NCBI RefSeq assembly: GCF_000004075.3 | Contig: NC_026660.2 | Location: 1,116,001 to 1,180,000, forward strand | Origin: Cucumis sativus | Lineage: Eukaryota; Streptophyta; Magnoliopsida; Cucurbitales; Cucurbitaceae | Direction: 5' to 3' | DNA: 64,000 nucleotides | In this document: in pieces, positions 49,801 to 61,323 of the stretch | Position numbering within the stretch: position 1 is the stretch's first letter | Layout of the letters: every line of letters begins with the position of its first letter | Program-made: the position numbers and the translations under genes | Notes under the pieces: generated by a model | Databases searched by the model: none | The model's input: only the letters and a program-made list of their open reading frames with translations | What the model was told of the DNA's origin: nothing

Positions 49801-52053
49801 AAAAATTTGCAGCTGTCCCAGAATGGTTTGCTGCTGCCGCTTTTGGCCTGGTTACTGTATTTACGCTACTTCTCCGAAATGTTCCTGCATTGCAATCCAA
49901 CTTACTGTATGAAAGTTTTCCTTTATGTGTACATTTTTCTCTTTAGGCATCTGCTGCTTCTATTGTACAAATTTTCTTTTCCATGTCTTCTAGAGCATTT
50001 TATCTAGTCAGGAATGTTTTTATAGCCGCTTCTTAACCCATTGACTTATTTTACTCGTTTGGATTTTTAGATCTATTATCTTTGTGGCAGATCGACTTTT
50101 GATAATCTTGAGTTGCTTAAAGATGGACTGCCTGGTGCTTTTGTAACTGCACTTGTTTTAGGAGTGCATGAACTCGGCCATATATTAGTTGCAAGAGATG
50201 CGGGAGTTAAGTTTGGAATTCCATACTTTGTTCCTAGTTGGCAGGTGATATATGGTTTTCCCTCGAGTGTTTTTTTAATCATCAATAGTTTGCTATATAC
50301 GTTATGTTTTTTTACTGTCCAGCAAATCAGTCTTCTTGCACGAGGCAACCTTGCCGGAGACTGGCTTGTGGATGATTTTATTGAATTTAACTGGCTAGAT
50401 TCTTTTTGTAATATTGATATTATCTATGCTTTTGTTTGAAAAACTTTTGTTCAGCTAAAACCAAACTACTACTTTTATCAGCATACTGCCTAGTACCAAA
50501 TACCCTGTAAAGGTAGAGTTACAAAAAAATATGCAAAATCTTGGGTCTGGCTTAGACAAAATTTCTGTATTTTTCCCTTATAGCTCTCAGCCTAAGCTTC
50601 TCCACTATTTATATCTCCTCAACCATAATGTCCAACGTATGTTCCTAGCGGATTTTAGTTGTTTTTCCTCCATTCTATGCCTTTCAACTTGTGCAGAAGG
50701 CTGACCAAATATATCTACGAATCTAATGAACTGTTTTGGTGGCAGATAGGCTCTTTTGGTGCAATCACACGGATCCTAAATATTGTACCCAAGCGTGAAG
50801 ATCTGCTCAAGGTGGCATTAGCAGGACCGTTAGCTGGGTTTTCCGTGGGCTTCCTTCTTTACATTTTAGGTTTCATCTTGCCACCTAGTGATGGCATTGG
50901 AGTCATCGTTGATGCTTCTGTGTTTCATGAGTCATTTCTTGCCGGTGGTATTGGTAATCATAATTTCTTTGGATCTTTACCAAGATTATTAAACCACCAA
51001 TTCACCTAAAAGCCAGTGATTGAAGGAAAATTTAATTATATATCACAAACTAATTCTTTTACATCTTCAAAGTTCAAATTTTGGGTGGGCGGATCATGTG
51101 GCTTCACTAGTTTCCCAAAAAAATAACAAAATTGTATGAGCATCATCCACATCGACAATTTAGGTTTCATTTGGTAGCTATTTGATTTTAGACATTTTTT
51201 ACTAAAAACACTGAGTTTCTTTTTTTTTTTTTTAATCTGCTTTTAAGGAATATTTTCAAAATTCAAACCAAGTTTTGAAAAAAAAAAAGTTTTTTCTAAG
51301 CTTGTTTTTGTTTTTTAACATTAGTTATGAATTCAAATGTTTTATTAGGAAAGATTAAAGCCATGGTAAAGAAATTGTGACCACATGTTATCAAATAAAC
51401 ATAATTACTTCTTTTCCCCCCTCTGCTCTCTGGTTGGGTACAGACATTTAACATCTATGCTATCTTTCCCATTTCTCAGCAAAGCTACTTTTGGGCGATG
51501 CCCTTAAGGAAGGAACTCCCATATCCCTGAACCCTCTTGTGATATGGGCTTGGGCTGGACTTCTCATAAATGCCATCAACAGCATCCCTGCTGGAGAGCT
51601 TGATGGTGGGAGAATTGCCTTCTCAATATGGGGAAGAAAGGTACGTAGTTTGAAGTTCACTTGCTGTCTGCTATCTTCCTCTAATATAGTTAACTTTTCG
51701 ATCTGAAATCAAATGCCCTAATGTCCTCCCTTGAAATTAGTAGTGATAACGAAGAAAGAAGTATATAAAATATGACTTGCTGATCAAGCTCTCATTTTAA
51801 ACAGGCATCATCTCGAATCACTGGCGTCTCAATTGTTCTTCTAGGACTAGCCTCTCTGTTTAGTGATGTAGCATTTTATTGGGTGGCTTTGATATTCTTC
51901 TTACAAAGGGGTCCAATTGCTCCACTTTCCGAGGAAATCACTGATCCTGATGAGAAGTATATTGGTCTTGGAGTTCTAGTTTTGTTTTTAGGATTGCTGG
52001 TTTGCTTACCATTCCCCTTCCCCTTTTCAGGAGAAGCCATCTCAAATTTTTGA
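46854..52053 (+). CDS. EGY2: EGY2-type chloroplast site-2 zinc metalloprotease (12 exons)
   Basis: Membrane-embedded S2P-family protease, chloroplast-targeted in Arabidopsis. Exons: 46854-47011, 47103-47172, 47486-47617, 48132-48182, 48280-48390, 49446-49520, 49612-49717, 49813-49906, 50091-50244, 50746-50953, 51480-51640 and 51805-52053; total 1569 nt, 522 aa. The N-terminus (about 55 residues, rich in Ser, Cys, Arg and Phe, few acids) looks like a transit peptide. An acidic stretch at 77-135 follows. The EGY hallmark GNLRG is at 181-185, the zinc-binding HELGH at 292-296, and the second metal-ligand motif N-x2-P-x3-LDGG at 420-430 (NSIPAGELDGG). Hydrophobic spans flank these, including WFAAAAFGLVTVFTLLL, LLKVALAGPLAGFSVGFLLY and YIGLGVLVLFLGLLVCLPF. 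All catalytic residues are intact. Introns 5 and 10 carry repeat insertions. Confidence 0.95.
49008..49322 (-). mobile_element. TRIM-like miniature LTR element, copy 2 (EGY2 intron 5)
   Basis: Two direct repeats (about 49008-49112 and 49215-49322) share ATCTCAAA-CCAATT, ACAAGAG, ATCCTATAAA/TTTTATAAA, TCTCTCCATC/TCTCTCTATT and a GTGGTATCTTCA/GTGAGGTCCTCA segment, about 205 bp apart. The reverse complement of 49194-49206 reads TGGTATCAAAGTT, close to the initiator-Met primer-binding site TGGTATCAGAGC. It lies next to the right-hand repeat, as expected for a 5' LTR on the minus strand. The internal segment shares 'GGGT.CA..ATTT' and 'GAACT' phrases with the 42961-43284 copy. Confidence 0.6.
51160..51400. 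repeat. MITE-like repeat in EGY2 intron 10
   Basis: Starts with TTTCATTTGGTAGCTATTTG and ends with ATGTTATCAAATAAAC, so its ends are partly complementary (TTTGGTAgC versus GTTATCAAA). Internally it carries GAATATTTTCAAAATTCAAA and CCAAGTTTTGAAAA, which in reverse complement match the fragment in eIF3f intron 5. It is a non-autonomous hAT-like MITE in style. Confidence 0.5.
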
Positions 52054-52065
52054 TGTTAGAGGCCT

Positions 52066-52121
52066 CCCCCCCCCCCCCCCCCCCCACCCCCCCCCCCCCC
52101 CCCCCACCCACCCCCCACCCC
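52066..52121. repeat. Long C tract in the 3' UTR of EGY2
   Basis: A 56-base tract made only of C except four single A residues, including runs of 20 and 19 C. It begins 13 bases after the EGY2 stop codon. The opposite strand would be G-rich enough for G-quadruplexes and this strand for an i-motif. The exact run length is vulnerable to sequencing and assembly error. Confidence 0.95.
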
Positions 52122-54166
52122 TTTTATTTTAACTACTTTAAATGTACATTGGTAGCTACTTAAAACTTAGAAGAATCCCCCCAATTCCATTTCTTTTCCA
52201 TATTAGTTAACTCCATTTTCATACACAAAATTTACAATGCACTATAATTCAAATCAATAGTCAACATTGAAAAAAACTTTGTAGGGTTGTGCGTACCTCA
52301 CTCAAGTCACAATTGCCTGACCCAACAACATTTAGGTGCTAAAGAAACTCATGAAATATTGAATTTTAGTAGGTGACTATTAAGAATTGAACTCATTTCT
52401 TCTAAGTTTTATTATATCATGATTCTTTTCTGTCACTAAACCTATTCATGATGCCTGCACAATTTTGTTAGCTGATAAATAATTTACCTACATAAGAGAA
52501 TAGGAAAAGTCAATGAATTCTATCAATGTTTGGTAGACCACTGGAAGTTAGGGTGGTGTTTTTTCCCTCCCTAAAGATGATTTGTTCATTAAATGGAGGT
52601 ATGCAGATGGACCATGGTTATGACTTTATCATTATGAAACGTAGTTTTTCTAAATTTTCAGGCTATGTGGATCCTAATTTCAACCGTTTTTTACTCTTTG
52701 TAAATCAACCATTTATGTTAAATTAAATTCATTATAAAGTAAAATGTTTCAACCATGTATTATGCTGCCTCACGAAATCAATTTCATGTGTTGTTGAAAT
52801 GATAAAAAGAATTAGTTACATTAAGTTAAGAATAAAGAGTATTTTATAAATGAAAGTTTAGTTAATAGTAATTGACATAATTTTCTATTATAAGGTCGAA
52901 GGTTTGATTTTCATCCTTGCAACTATAGTACTAAAAAAAGAATAAAGGGTATCATTAAGACATTATTATCATAGATATCGTTTCACATTTCGATAGACAA
53001 GTTGTGTACGACTATCTTTTGTTTTCTAGCTATTAAATTGTTAAGCATGCCTTTGGTATAATTATCTTTTGTTTTTTAACTATTAAATCATTAGACATGC
53101 TTTTGTCTAAAGATACTATAGAAATGCTAGGCATGCGGACATCCATCTTTACACTATAGAAATAAATAGCATTTGATACATTTTTCAATGAAAAAATATT
53201 CTTTAAAATTTTCCATTTCATGTCTTTTTAGTTTAATAAATGAGGGATGGGAAGAAGAAAAATGAAAGGTGACTTTTACTTGATGGGTGCCTTTGATTTT
53301 AAACCATGATAGAAATCAAGTATAATTCAATTGATCAAAATTAGATTAGATTATGCTGAGAGGTTAACTTAAGTAATTTTGTTTATTTGAACTACAAAGA
53401 AAACTTGAAAGAAAAAACAATCAACACAGTAGAGAGGAACTCATTTGCTTAGATTTGCTTTAATTACCTTTTACGTACATAATACATTTTCCTTTTTTGG
53501 AGAAAGAGAGAAGAGAGGACACGAATCCTTTGGGGCCATTGCTGACTTCGCTGGTTCAAGAGATCCTTATCAACGACGATGGCTTCGATTCCTCTTTTTT
53601 CTCAACACTTCACAGTCTGCGCCGCTCTCCGTCCGCCGTCAGCCGCCGACAGCAGTCAACTCCATGGATTTCACTTCATAAATGGTCTTACTGACCATAG
53701 CTTTCCTCTGATAGTTGGAAAATGGCTGTGTTCTCTCGATGCAATGGAATGGAGATGATTGAGTAGAATTTAGACATGAACCCAAAAACCCAAATGAGAA
53801 AAATAATATAAAATTCCAAGTGGAATAATGAAGTTGAAAAGTTGATTGCATTAGCATCCACGTCGTATCGCGTTAAAGGTACCGTCTTTTCCAGAGAAAG
53901 TGGTATTTATAATTAGCGAGACGTGACCAAACTTCTCTGTCCACATTTCTTGTAACTTGCGACTAACCCACAAGAAGATAGGTAAAGTTTGCTTTTGATT
54001 CTCTTCATTTTCCTTCATTTCCCTCTTTTTTTTTTCTTTCATTTCTTCCTTGTTCCCCACTTGATTCTTCCTCTTCTTCTTCTATTTCTTCTTTCTAATT
54101 TCTTTAGCAACTCGATTTCTGGTTACCCATTTCCCCCTTTCCAATTTTTGATGAGATTTCAGAGTC
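52122..54166. other. Intergenic DNA between EGY2 and the Yippee-like gene
   Basis: Mostly AT-rich. At 53500-53690 there is a short GC-rich block with two overlapping frames (one about 65 codons from 53497) that resemble nothing I know. It could be an unrecognised small exon or a transposon scrap. A pyrimidine-rich stretch at 54000-54140 probably belongs to the Yippee-like 5' leader. Confidence 0.45.
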
Positions 54167-56550
54167 ATGGGGAGGTTGTTCGTTGTGAACCTTGAAGGAA
54201 GGATCTATAGCTGCAAACACTGCCGAACCCATCTTGCACTTTATGAGGACATCGTTTCCAAGGTTTTGATATACAATAACTGCTCGTTTCTGATTTTTGA
54301 TCTGATTTCTTCTATGGATTGTTCATTGATGACTTTATACACTTTGCTGCTGTGTTGATAATATTGATTGACCCTTTAATATGATAAAAACAATATGATG
54401 TTTGACTGTTTTGATTTGTGGTTGTTATCGGATGGATCACCCCCAATCCCCAAGTTTCTTCTTGGGGGTTGAGAAGTACTTGATGATTTATAATTTTAGT
54501 TAGAAATTTGATTGAGTATGGATATTGGTTCTGTTATGTTAATGCTCTTTGTTGGCTCTACCCTTTGAATATTCATTTTCAGATTTAATGATTGTAGGAA
54601 TGTCGTTGGACTATTGGAGGAAAGTGTTCTGACCTAATGTTTTCTTGTGTTTCTATGATTCAGTCTTTCCAAAGCAGACATGGAAAAGCTTACCTCTTCA
54701 ATAAAGTGTAAGTTTTCCTGGATGATAATAGTTATTGGGCCAAATGTTTGTGATCCTAAATCTCCTTTGTTTCTTCCCAATGATAAACTAAGAGAATGGG
54801 GATAAAGGTCGAATCCTGACTTGTTCAGTCCCCTTTTTTCTCATTTTATCTGACTGCTCTTTCATTTTAAGATGTAATTTTGGAATTCAATACTTCCTGT
54901 GTAATGCTGCTCTTCCCTTGCTATGGTTTTTCGTTTTTGTATAATTCAAGTGAATGTGTTGGTCATTTTAGAAGTGAACGTTCATCATCCTTTAAATGCA
55001 TAAAATTGAATGAAGTTTGTACTCCAAAGAATTGAGACTAATCTTCATTTTCCCCCCTTTTAACAGAGTGAATGTTTCTGTTGGAGTGAAAGAAACGAGA
55101 ATGATGATGACGGGAATGCATACTGTTGCTGATATCTTTTGTGTTGGATGTGGATCAATTGTGGGATGGACATATGTAAGATAACATAAGTCAGGAAAGC
55201 TTAGAAGCTTTATGATTTTATGTTCTTATTAATGATCTCTTCTTTTGGTGATTTTGATCATTCACTTCAGGAAACTGCCTTTGAGAAAAATCAGAAGTAC
55301 AAAGAAGGGAAATCGGTACTGGAGAGGTAAGTAAATGTACATAAATGAACAATTGTAGATCAAATGAGACTTAATATTTTCCAGTAAGTTGCTTTGAATT
55401 TTTACTTTAAAGACTTGAAGCAGCTGCTCTAAAATGTCCATTTCTGGGAAATGATCATATTCGGTCTATAGTTAACCCTTTAAGTTTGATTCTATGAAAA
55501 ATGCTTACATGGTTTCCTGAACAGTTATCATATTATCATTTGGACTAAAATATCATACGACAGATCGTGAGACAATTGTAATAGCTAACAGTCTATGTCT
55601 CAGTATAACAATTATAGGATGAGGGATTGAACCTCCAACCTCAAGAAAGGAGTTCGTAGCAAAACTCACTTTGGCATAGCTTAAGGACTATATATTTTAT
55701 AGGCATGGTATAAAAGAGTTTTGCTATCTCATTTTGTGTTTATCCTTTTCACTTTTGGTTAACCCGTCATATCATATCATTGCCAAAGGACTATTTAGAA
55801 CAACTTTCAAAATTTTAGATCTTAAATAATTGAAGTTTAAGTTTCGAGGAGGACTAATTAAAATCATATCTTGGTCTAAAGAGACTAGAAATGACCTTTT
55901 GTCCTCAAATAGATATATAAAAAATATAGATATATATATCTTCATTAGAGCACTTCAAAATTTCAATTTTAAGCATAATGCAGTTTCAACCATATAAGAA
56001 TCCCATATTGACCTCTTCAGAAAGATCTTGTCTTCAAGTATAACCATCCCAAGATTGTTGTATCATCACATTGAATATTTTCTCTTAGAAGGATAAGCAT
56101 TAAGCAGTTCTAGTGAGGTTTGCTTTCTTATTTGCTATGATGTTTTTTCGCGTGGACCTCGATTTCAAAGACCTTTTGTAACTATTCTATAAGCATTATT
56201 TCTGATAGCTGGAGTCCCTTCTCGTAGAGGAATGTCTCTTTTTTAGGCTTGGTTTTTTGCATGCTCGCACATTCTTTATCAATGAAAATTGTTTCTATAA
56301 AAAAAACAAGTAGAGGTCTGGATGCATTGAAGTTTATAGATTAGGTACACCAAAGAAGGGGCAATGAAGTAGTATATGTAGCACAAGTTATCTAAAGAAG
56401 TAAGGTGAAAATGGAAGTAGGGATTCAGCATTTGTCTGTTTGATGAACAGGTTCAAGGTTTCAGGGCCTGGTGGAACCAGTTATTGGGTTAGTCATACTC
56501 ATAGTCACGAAACAGCCCATGGTGGAGGAAGTGATGCAGATGAAGCTTGA
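54167..56550 (+). CDS. Yippee-like zinc-binding protein (5 exons)
   Basis: Exons: 54167-54262, 54664-54707, 55067-55175, 55271-55326 and 56451-56550; total 405 nt, 134 aa, a normal Yippee length. The Yippee domain fills most of the protein. Two zinc-ligand pairs are present: C16-x2-C19 in YSCKHC and C72-x2-C75 in FCVGC. The family segments [36 protein letters not shown] and [20 protein letters not shown] lie between and after them. The fold is shared with Mis18 and cereblon CULT domains; the plant role is poorly known. The tail [20 protein letters not shown] is His/Gly/acid-rich and probably flexible. The start Met gives MGRLFVV, the usual plant Yippee N-terminus. Confidence 0.93.
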
Positions 56551-57457
56551 TGATGATGATATTATTATTCCAACTGTATATACTACACACCCAATGTTCA
56601 TATTCTTCATCTGTCATTCCTCATTTCAGCAAGCAAGCGGCTTACTTGCTTGCTATTTGTAACAGAACTCAAAACATTTCACTGTCATTCTTCTTTAACT
56701 TGATATTCAATATCACTTTGCGATACCATGATATGTTTTCCATTTTCCTTTTTTTTTTATTTTATCAAATTTGTCTTCTTTTGGGTTAAATCTATCAGTT
56801 TCCCCCTAATGTTTGTTCATTTTTCAATTTGATATTGTATCGATATATTAGAATGTAATAAAAAAAAAACTCATGTTTTTGTTTTAATTTGAAAACCGGC
56901 GTTGTTAAGAATGCGAATTGAAAGTAGGCTAAGAAATCAACTTGATTTTATAATTGGTCAAATAAGAAATTTACAATCTGACCACTCAAAAAAGGGGAAT
57001 TCTTCTTTGTTAAAATATATGGTTAATTAATACTCAAACTAACATGAACTCGTATTGTCTTAATTGAACTTGTATTATCAACAACAAAAATTGTTTAATA
57101 AACCAATTGAAATGTTCTCAGATAAACATTTAATCACCATTTTCCTCCAACAAAATTCATAAGAAACAAATTTCACAAAAAAACTTCCATCCTTAAGGGT
57201 AGCACATGCCAAAATCATACTGCTTCACCTCTTTGATATCTAACTGTATGTATATATATATAACTCAGGTATAACTCAGGTATAACTCCAAAAAACGTTC
57301 CTCATTTGACATGGAAAAAGGAAACTGGAAGGACTCAAATGCCTCAACTGTCTGCAATGTAATTTTGAATATAGTTGACAGCAAATGTATAAACAATCAA
57401 CAGAAAGTGCCCACAGAGAACTTCAAAAATCGAAGTCTACAGTGTAGCATTTACAAG
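56551..57457. other. Convergent 3' region between the Yippee-like gene and ATE1
   Basis: Holds the 3' untranslated regions of two genes reading toward each other. AT-rich, with a TTAAATCTATCAGTTTCCCC repeat-style phrase near 56786. No further gene. Confidence 0.5.
57259..57289. repeat. 11-bp tandem repeat TATAACTCAGG
   Basis: About 2.8 head-to-tail copies of TATAACTCAGG directly follow an AT run, about 170 bp beyond the ATE1 stop codon. Confidence 0.9.
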
Positions 57458-60400
57458 TCATCGAAGTATGTAAACTATCCTTTCCGAAAGCTCTTTACCA
57501 ACCACTCTCTTGTATCTAATCAGCTGATTTTCTAAGTAACTCCTTCCAGAGGAAGAGATGGCTTGTTGTATATCCTTTCATGTAAGAAAGACAAAAATAA
57601 GGATTAAAAAACAGTAGAGATTATAACATCAACATAATGAATCAAGGGTTCTCAGTTCAGATGGAGTACTTCTGTTGTGTAATAGTGGTTTTGAATGATT
57701 TTTCAAAACCAGAACATAGTACTTGCATTGGATTTATTTCTTCATAAGGAAATTTCATTGCATTGGTATGCCAAGAAACAACTATTATTTCAAAAAGGGA
57801 AATAAAATCAACCAAGCGAGTACAATTTTAGATACAAGCACACAGGAAAGATCAATATCCAAACCAACATGAGGATGGTAATTGGTATGAAATATTTTTG
57901 TTTCTCCAACATGAACTTGTAGGTAAGGAATTTAAGCACAGCACATCTTAATAACAGAATGATAGTATATACCTTATATCTCATACGGGAGTCGCCTATG
58001 CCGATTAAAATATTTGTGACATCTCGATCTTCCGTGTCAGAGGAGGCCAGGCCATTGCTATCTGAGTCCAAATCCTCATCAGAACTATCCGAGTAAGCCT
58101 CGGCCATTTCCCCATCCTCATCCATATTAACATCATCTGGTTCTTCCGGGAAATCAGCATTGTGTTCAAGTTCCATATCATTAGGTACCTTGGTAAGTGG
58201 TGATGATTCCCCATTTTGTTGGAGTGAAGAATCTGATAAGACTACATAAGACTTTTGATCGAGCAATGGCTTCACAGCATCAAATGGAACCCACCTGAGG
58301 AGATACAAAGCTCATGGGTCAAATTTGAAGTGACTCATCAGTCATCATTGGTAGGAACAAGTTATTTATGGTTGAATAACTTCTAGTTCCCTAACGGCTC
58401 CTAATTCTAAACCTCATTTGTTGCAGTTACGGTCTGTTACTCTTGGTTTTCGTCTAACATCAATTGCCATAGAAATTAAGGAATTACTAAACAAAACCCC
58501 TAAACTGACTCATGCTACTGGGGAAAACTAGACATTAATTTTATCCCCACCCTTTTTAAGTAAAGAAATCAAACTCCAATAATCCCCCACCTCCAGAGAA
58601 ACTTACGTGTAACGGAGAGGGCAAAGAAGCTCTGATGGCCGATATGTTGCCTTATATCTCATCTTTCCGCAGTTGTGAATATAATAACCAAGATAATAAT
58701 ATTGAAGACTGGCACAATGCATTTGATTTTGTTTTACCCATTCTATTTCTTGTAAGGCTGAATACTTGCCCAGAGATAGGAAAGCATAGGCAGGGTCCCA
58801 GAATAGATATTTACTCGATAAACATCTTGGAAGGATGTCTACAACACCAACTGCAACTAACTTTCCATCAATCAAATATTGCTGGTGAAAAGAACCAAAA
58901 CCGCAGGGAGGAACTGTACCATCACCAGTTGAGGGAACAAAGTTGAGGGGGGTGTCGACCAGAAAATTCCTATATGAGGCTTCTGATATGCGATCTGGAG
59001 TATCATTGTGCACAGCAAGCTGATACCGTCTGTACAAAGCGTATTCCACAGGATCAAAACTGGACCTTTTCAGGCGTAGCTCAAACTTACGTCTCTTTGG
59101 TAATGAACATTTAGGGTTCTTTTCCATACTGGAATCTGTACTTCTGGCTTTAGCAGTTTCCTGAGAAATGTTAGCCTTTTCAGCACTCTTCGGGAAGGAA
59201 GCTTCACCTTCATCAGAATAAAAATTAATATGTCCATTGCATGCTTTGATTGAGAAACTGGATAGCCCATCGACCTGGCTCAAATGATTTACCAACTTTT
59301 CAGCTATTATTTTAGGTATGAACCCAGTTTCTGCTGTATTACTCTCTGATGATGCTAAGTTATCATTTTTCATTTCACCAACTTGGGCACGCCTTATGCT
59401 GGCAGACAATTGGAATGCAACATTGCAGGTGTATATAATATCCTTTGATCCTTGAACCAGCAGTTTTTTCTTTGCATGGGAAACCCTTTTGACAGAAGCT
59501 TTTGGAATCTGTATGCTACCGGGAAGAACACTGCTTTTGGTGTATAACCTTATGGAATCATCAACCATATCAGACAGATGAAGCATAAAGCGGTCTTCCT
59601 CATTTTCTTCATTTTTAAAGGACATTGAGTTCTTTCCTACTGAGTGAGATTCCCCATTAAGTGCATGACTACCACCCTCGGAAGTACTTGAAATTTCTAC
59701 TTGTTCCACTGATTTGTCATGCTCCAAGGCACCATCTAGAAACCTAAAGTCAAATCAAACTTCATCAGATGTTAAATAAGGTCACATACAATCAGAACTG
59801 GAAACTAACATTGAAAAAGAGCACAAATTTAGCAATCCAAACCGAGGAAGCTTTTACAAACAAATTATAGATAACTTAGCTGCTAAAATGGAACAAAAGA
59901 ATTGCATTATCTAACATTCTAGAAATGTTGGTCAAAGTATTTACTTCCTGGTCTAATTTTGAAATCACTGTGATAACGTAGAGAAGATGTTTTCCCTCAC
60001 TAAAGGTCGAATTCAACAAAATGTAAAAGAAAAGCTTTCATTTCTATAACTAGAACTCATTAACTCATCAAGACCCCCTATGATCAATTTTCTCAAGTAA
60101 TCAAATATATCCAAATGTGAATAATGACAACATCTTCCACCTCAAAACATTATGTTGAAAGAAAAGAATAGATTACGGGGAGCATGAATAGAAAATTATA
60201 CACCAAAATTCTTTAGGATCACACCTTTGAAACCGTCTAGACACTCGTAGCTGATCTTTAGATGGAGCAAAGTCAGATGCCTTCAAACGGATTGTATAAG
60301 ATGGGCAACATGTTTTTTCCATCTCGGGTTTGTAGAGATAACAGCCAGATCTTCTCCAGCCACGATCAAGGAGATCTATGAAACACGTAAAAATATGTTA

Positions 60401-61323
60401 ATAAATAAAAGTTATGTACCTTTAAGTTACATTAAACAAAATTATATAGCCTATAGTACATTATAACCAGAACCGGTTTCAGAAATTGATCAAGCATCAT
60501 ATTCAAATATATAAATAGATATGCAAGGATGATCAATGTTTTATGTAGAAAAATGACAATTCTTCATGAACTGTGATGGCAGAGAGAAAGGAAGTCCTAG
60601 AAAGACTAAAAGAAATGCCGGTAATACAAACCTTGGTAATCATCAACCGTAAGATTATCTGGAGCCCATAAACCTGCCATGAAAAAAAAAGACAAATATA
60701 AGTATATAACAAAAGCCAACACAATGAAGATCAGGAACACTATAGCCAGTGACAACAACAATCGTTTTCAGGTTCTAATTCTAGGATTGCAACATAAAAA
60801 TTTATATACATTGTCTAAAGGATCTAGCTAGGGAACAACAGAACGCATCATCTAACAAATATCTTGACTATTCATGTTTTAGACGCATATTGTGGGATTT
60901 CCCTCCTAAAAAAACTAGAATTCATATGTATTATTCAATCCTACAGAAACTACGAAGAAAATTAAAGAGTAAAGCAACAGTTGATCAATACGATTATCCC
61001 ACGAACTTGTAATTCTATCACAGCCCACAACACAAAAGCACAAGCCAACATATCTCACATATGAAAACACCAAACCAATTCCAAAAAAGATCAAATAACT
61101 AAAGAAGCAAGCGAAGAAACGAAAAACCCAGAAACAGTAACAGAGAAACAAGTCAAGAAATTCATAAAAAATCAATCAGACCGTGAGTGATGCTGCCGCG
61201 AGAACCAGATTTGCAATAACCACACGAGGATTTTCGTCTTCTACAGTCATACACAACGCTTTCCCCTCTCTCTGCACCACCAATAGTACTACTGCTCGCG
61301 TCGCTCATAGTCTTTCCGGCCAT
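57458..61323 (-). CDS. ATE1: Arginyl-tRNA--protein transferase ATE1 (6 exons)
   Basis: Transfers Arg from Arg-tRNA to N-terminal Asp, Glu or oxidised Cys, creating N-degrons for the PRT6 ubiquitin ligase branch. Exons: 61323-61182, 60673-60632, 60375-60225, 59743-58607, 58294-57973 and 57574-57458; total 1911 nt, 636 aa, near the 632 of Arabidopsis ATE1. The N-terminal ATE domain has C34-G-Y-C37 (KSSCGYCKSGSRGSITHG), DRGWRRSGCYLYKPEMEKTC with a C84-C85 pair, and SYTIRLKASDF; these cysteines are the regulatory/metal-binding set of the family. The C-terminal GNAT-like half has FELRLKRSSFDPVEYALYRR, GFGSFHQQYLIDGKLVAVGV, LPRCLSSKYLFWDPAYAFLS, and LQYYYLGYYIHNCGKMRYKA. An acidic stretch (DDVNMDEDGEMAEAYSDSSD) lies in exon 5, as in plant orthologues. 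The end is RYKRVVGKELSERIVYILR. The alternative start at 61308 (MSDASS) is equally possible. Confidence 0.96.

Noticed and set aside
58635-58946. 103-codon plus-strand frame
   Set aside because: Antisense shadow of the conserved large ATE1 exon.
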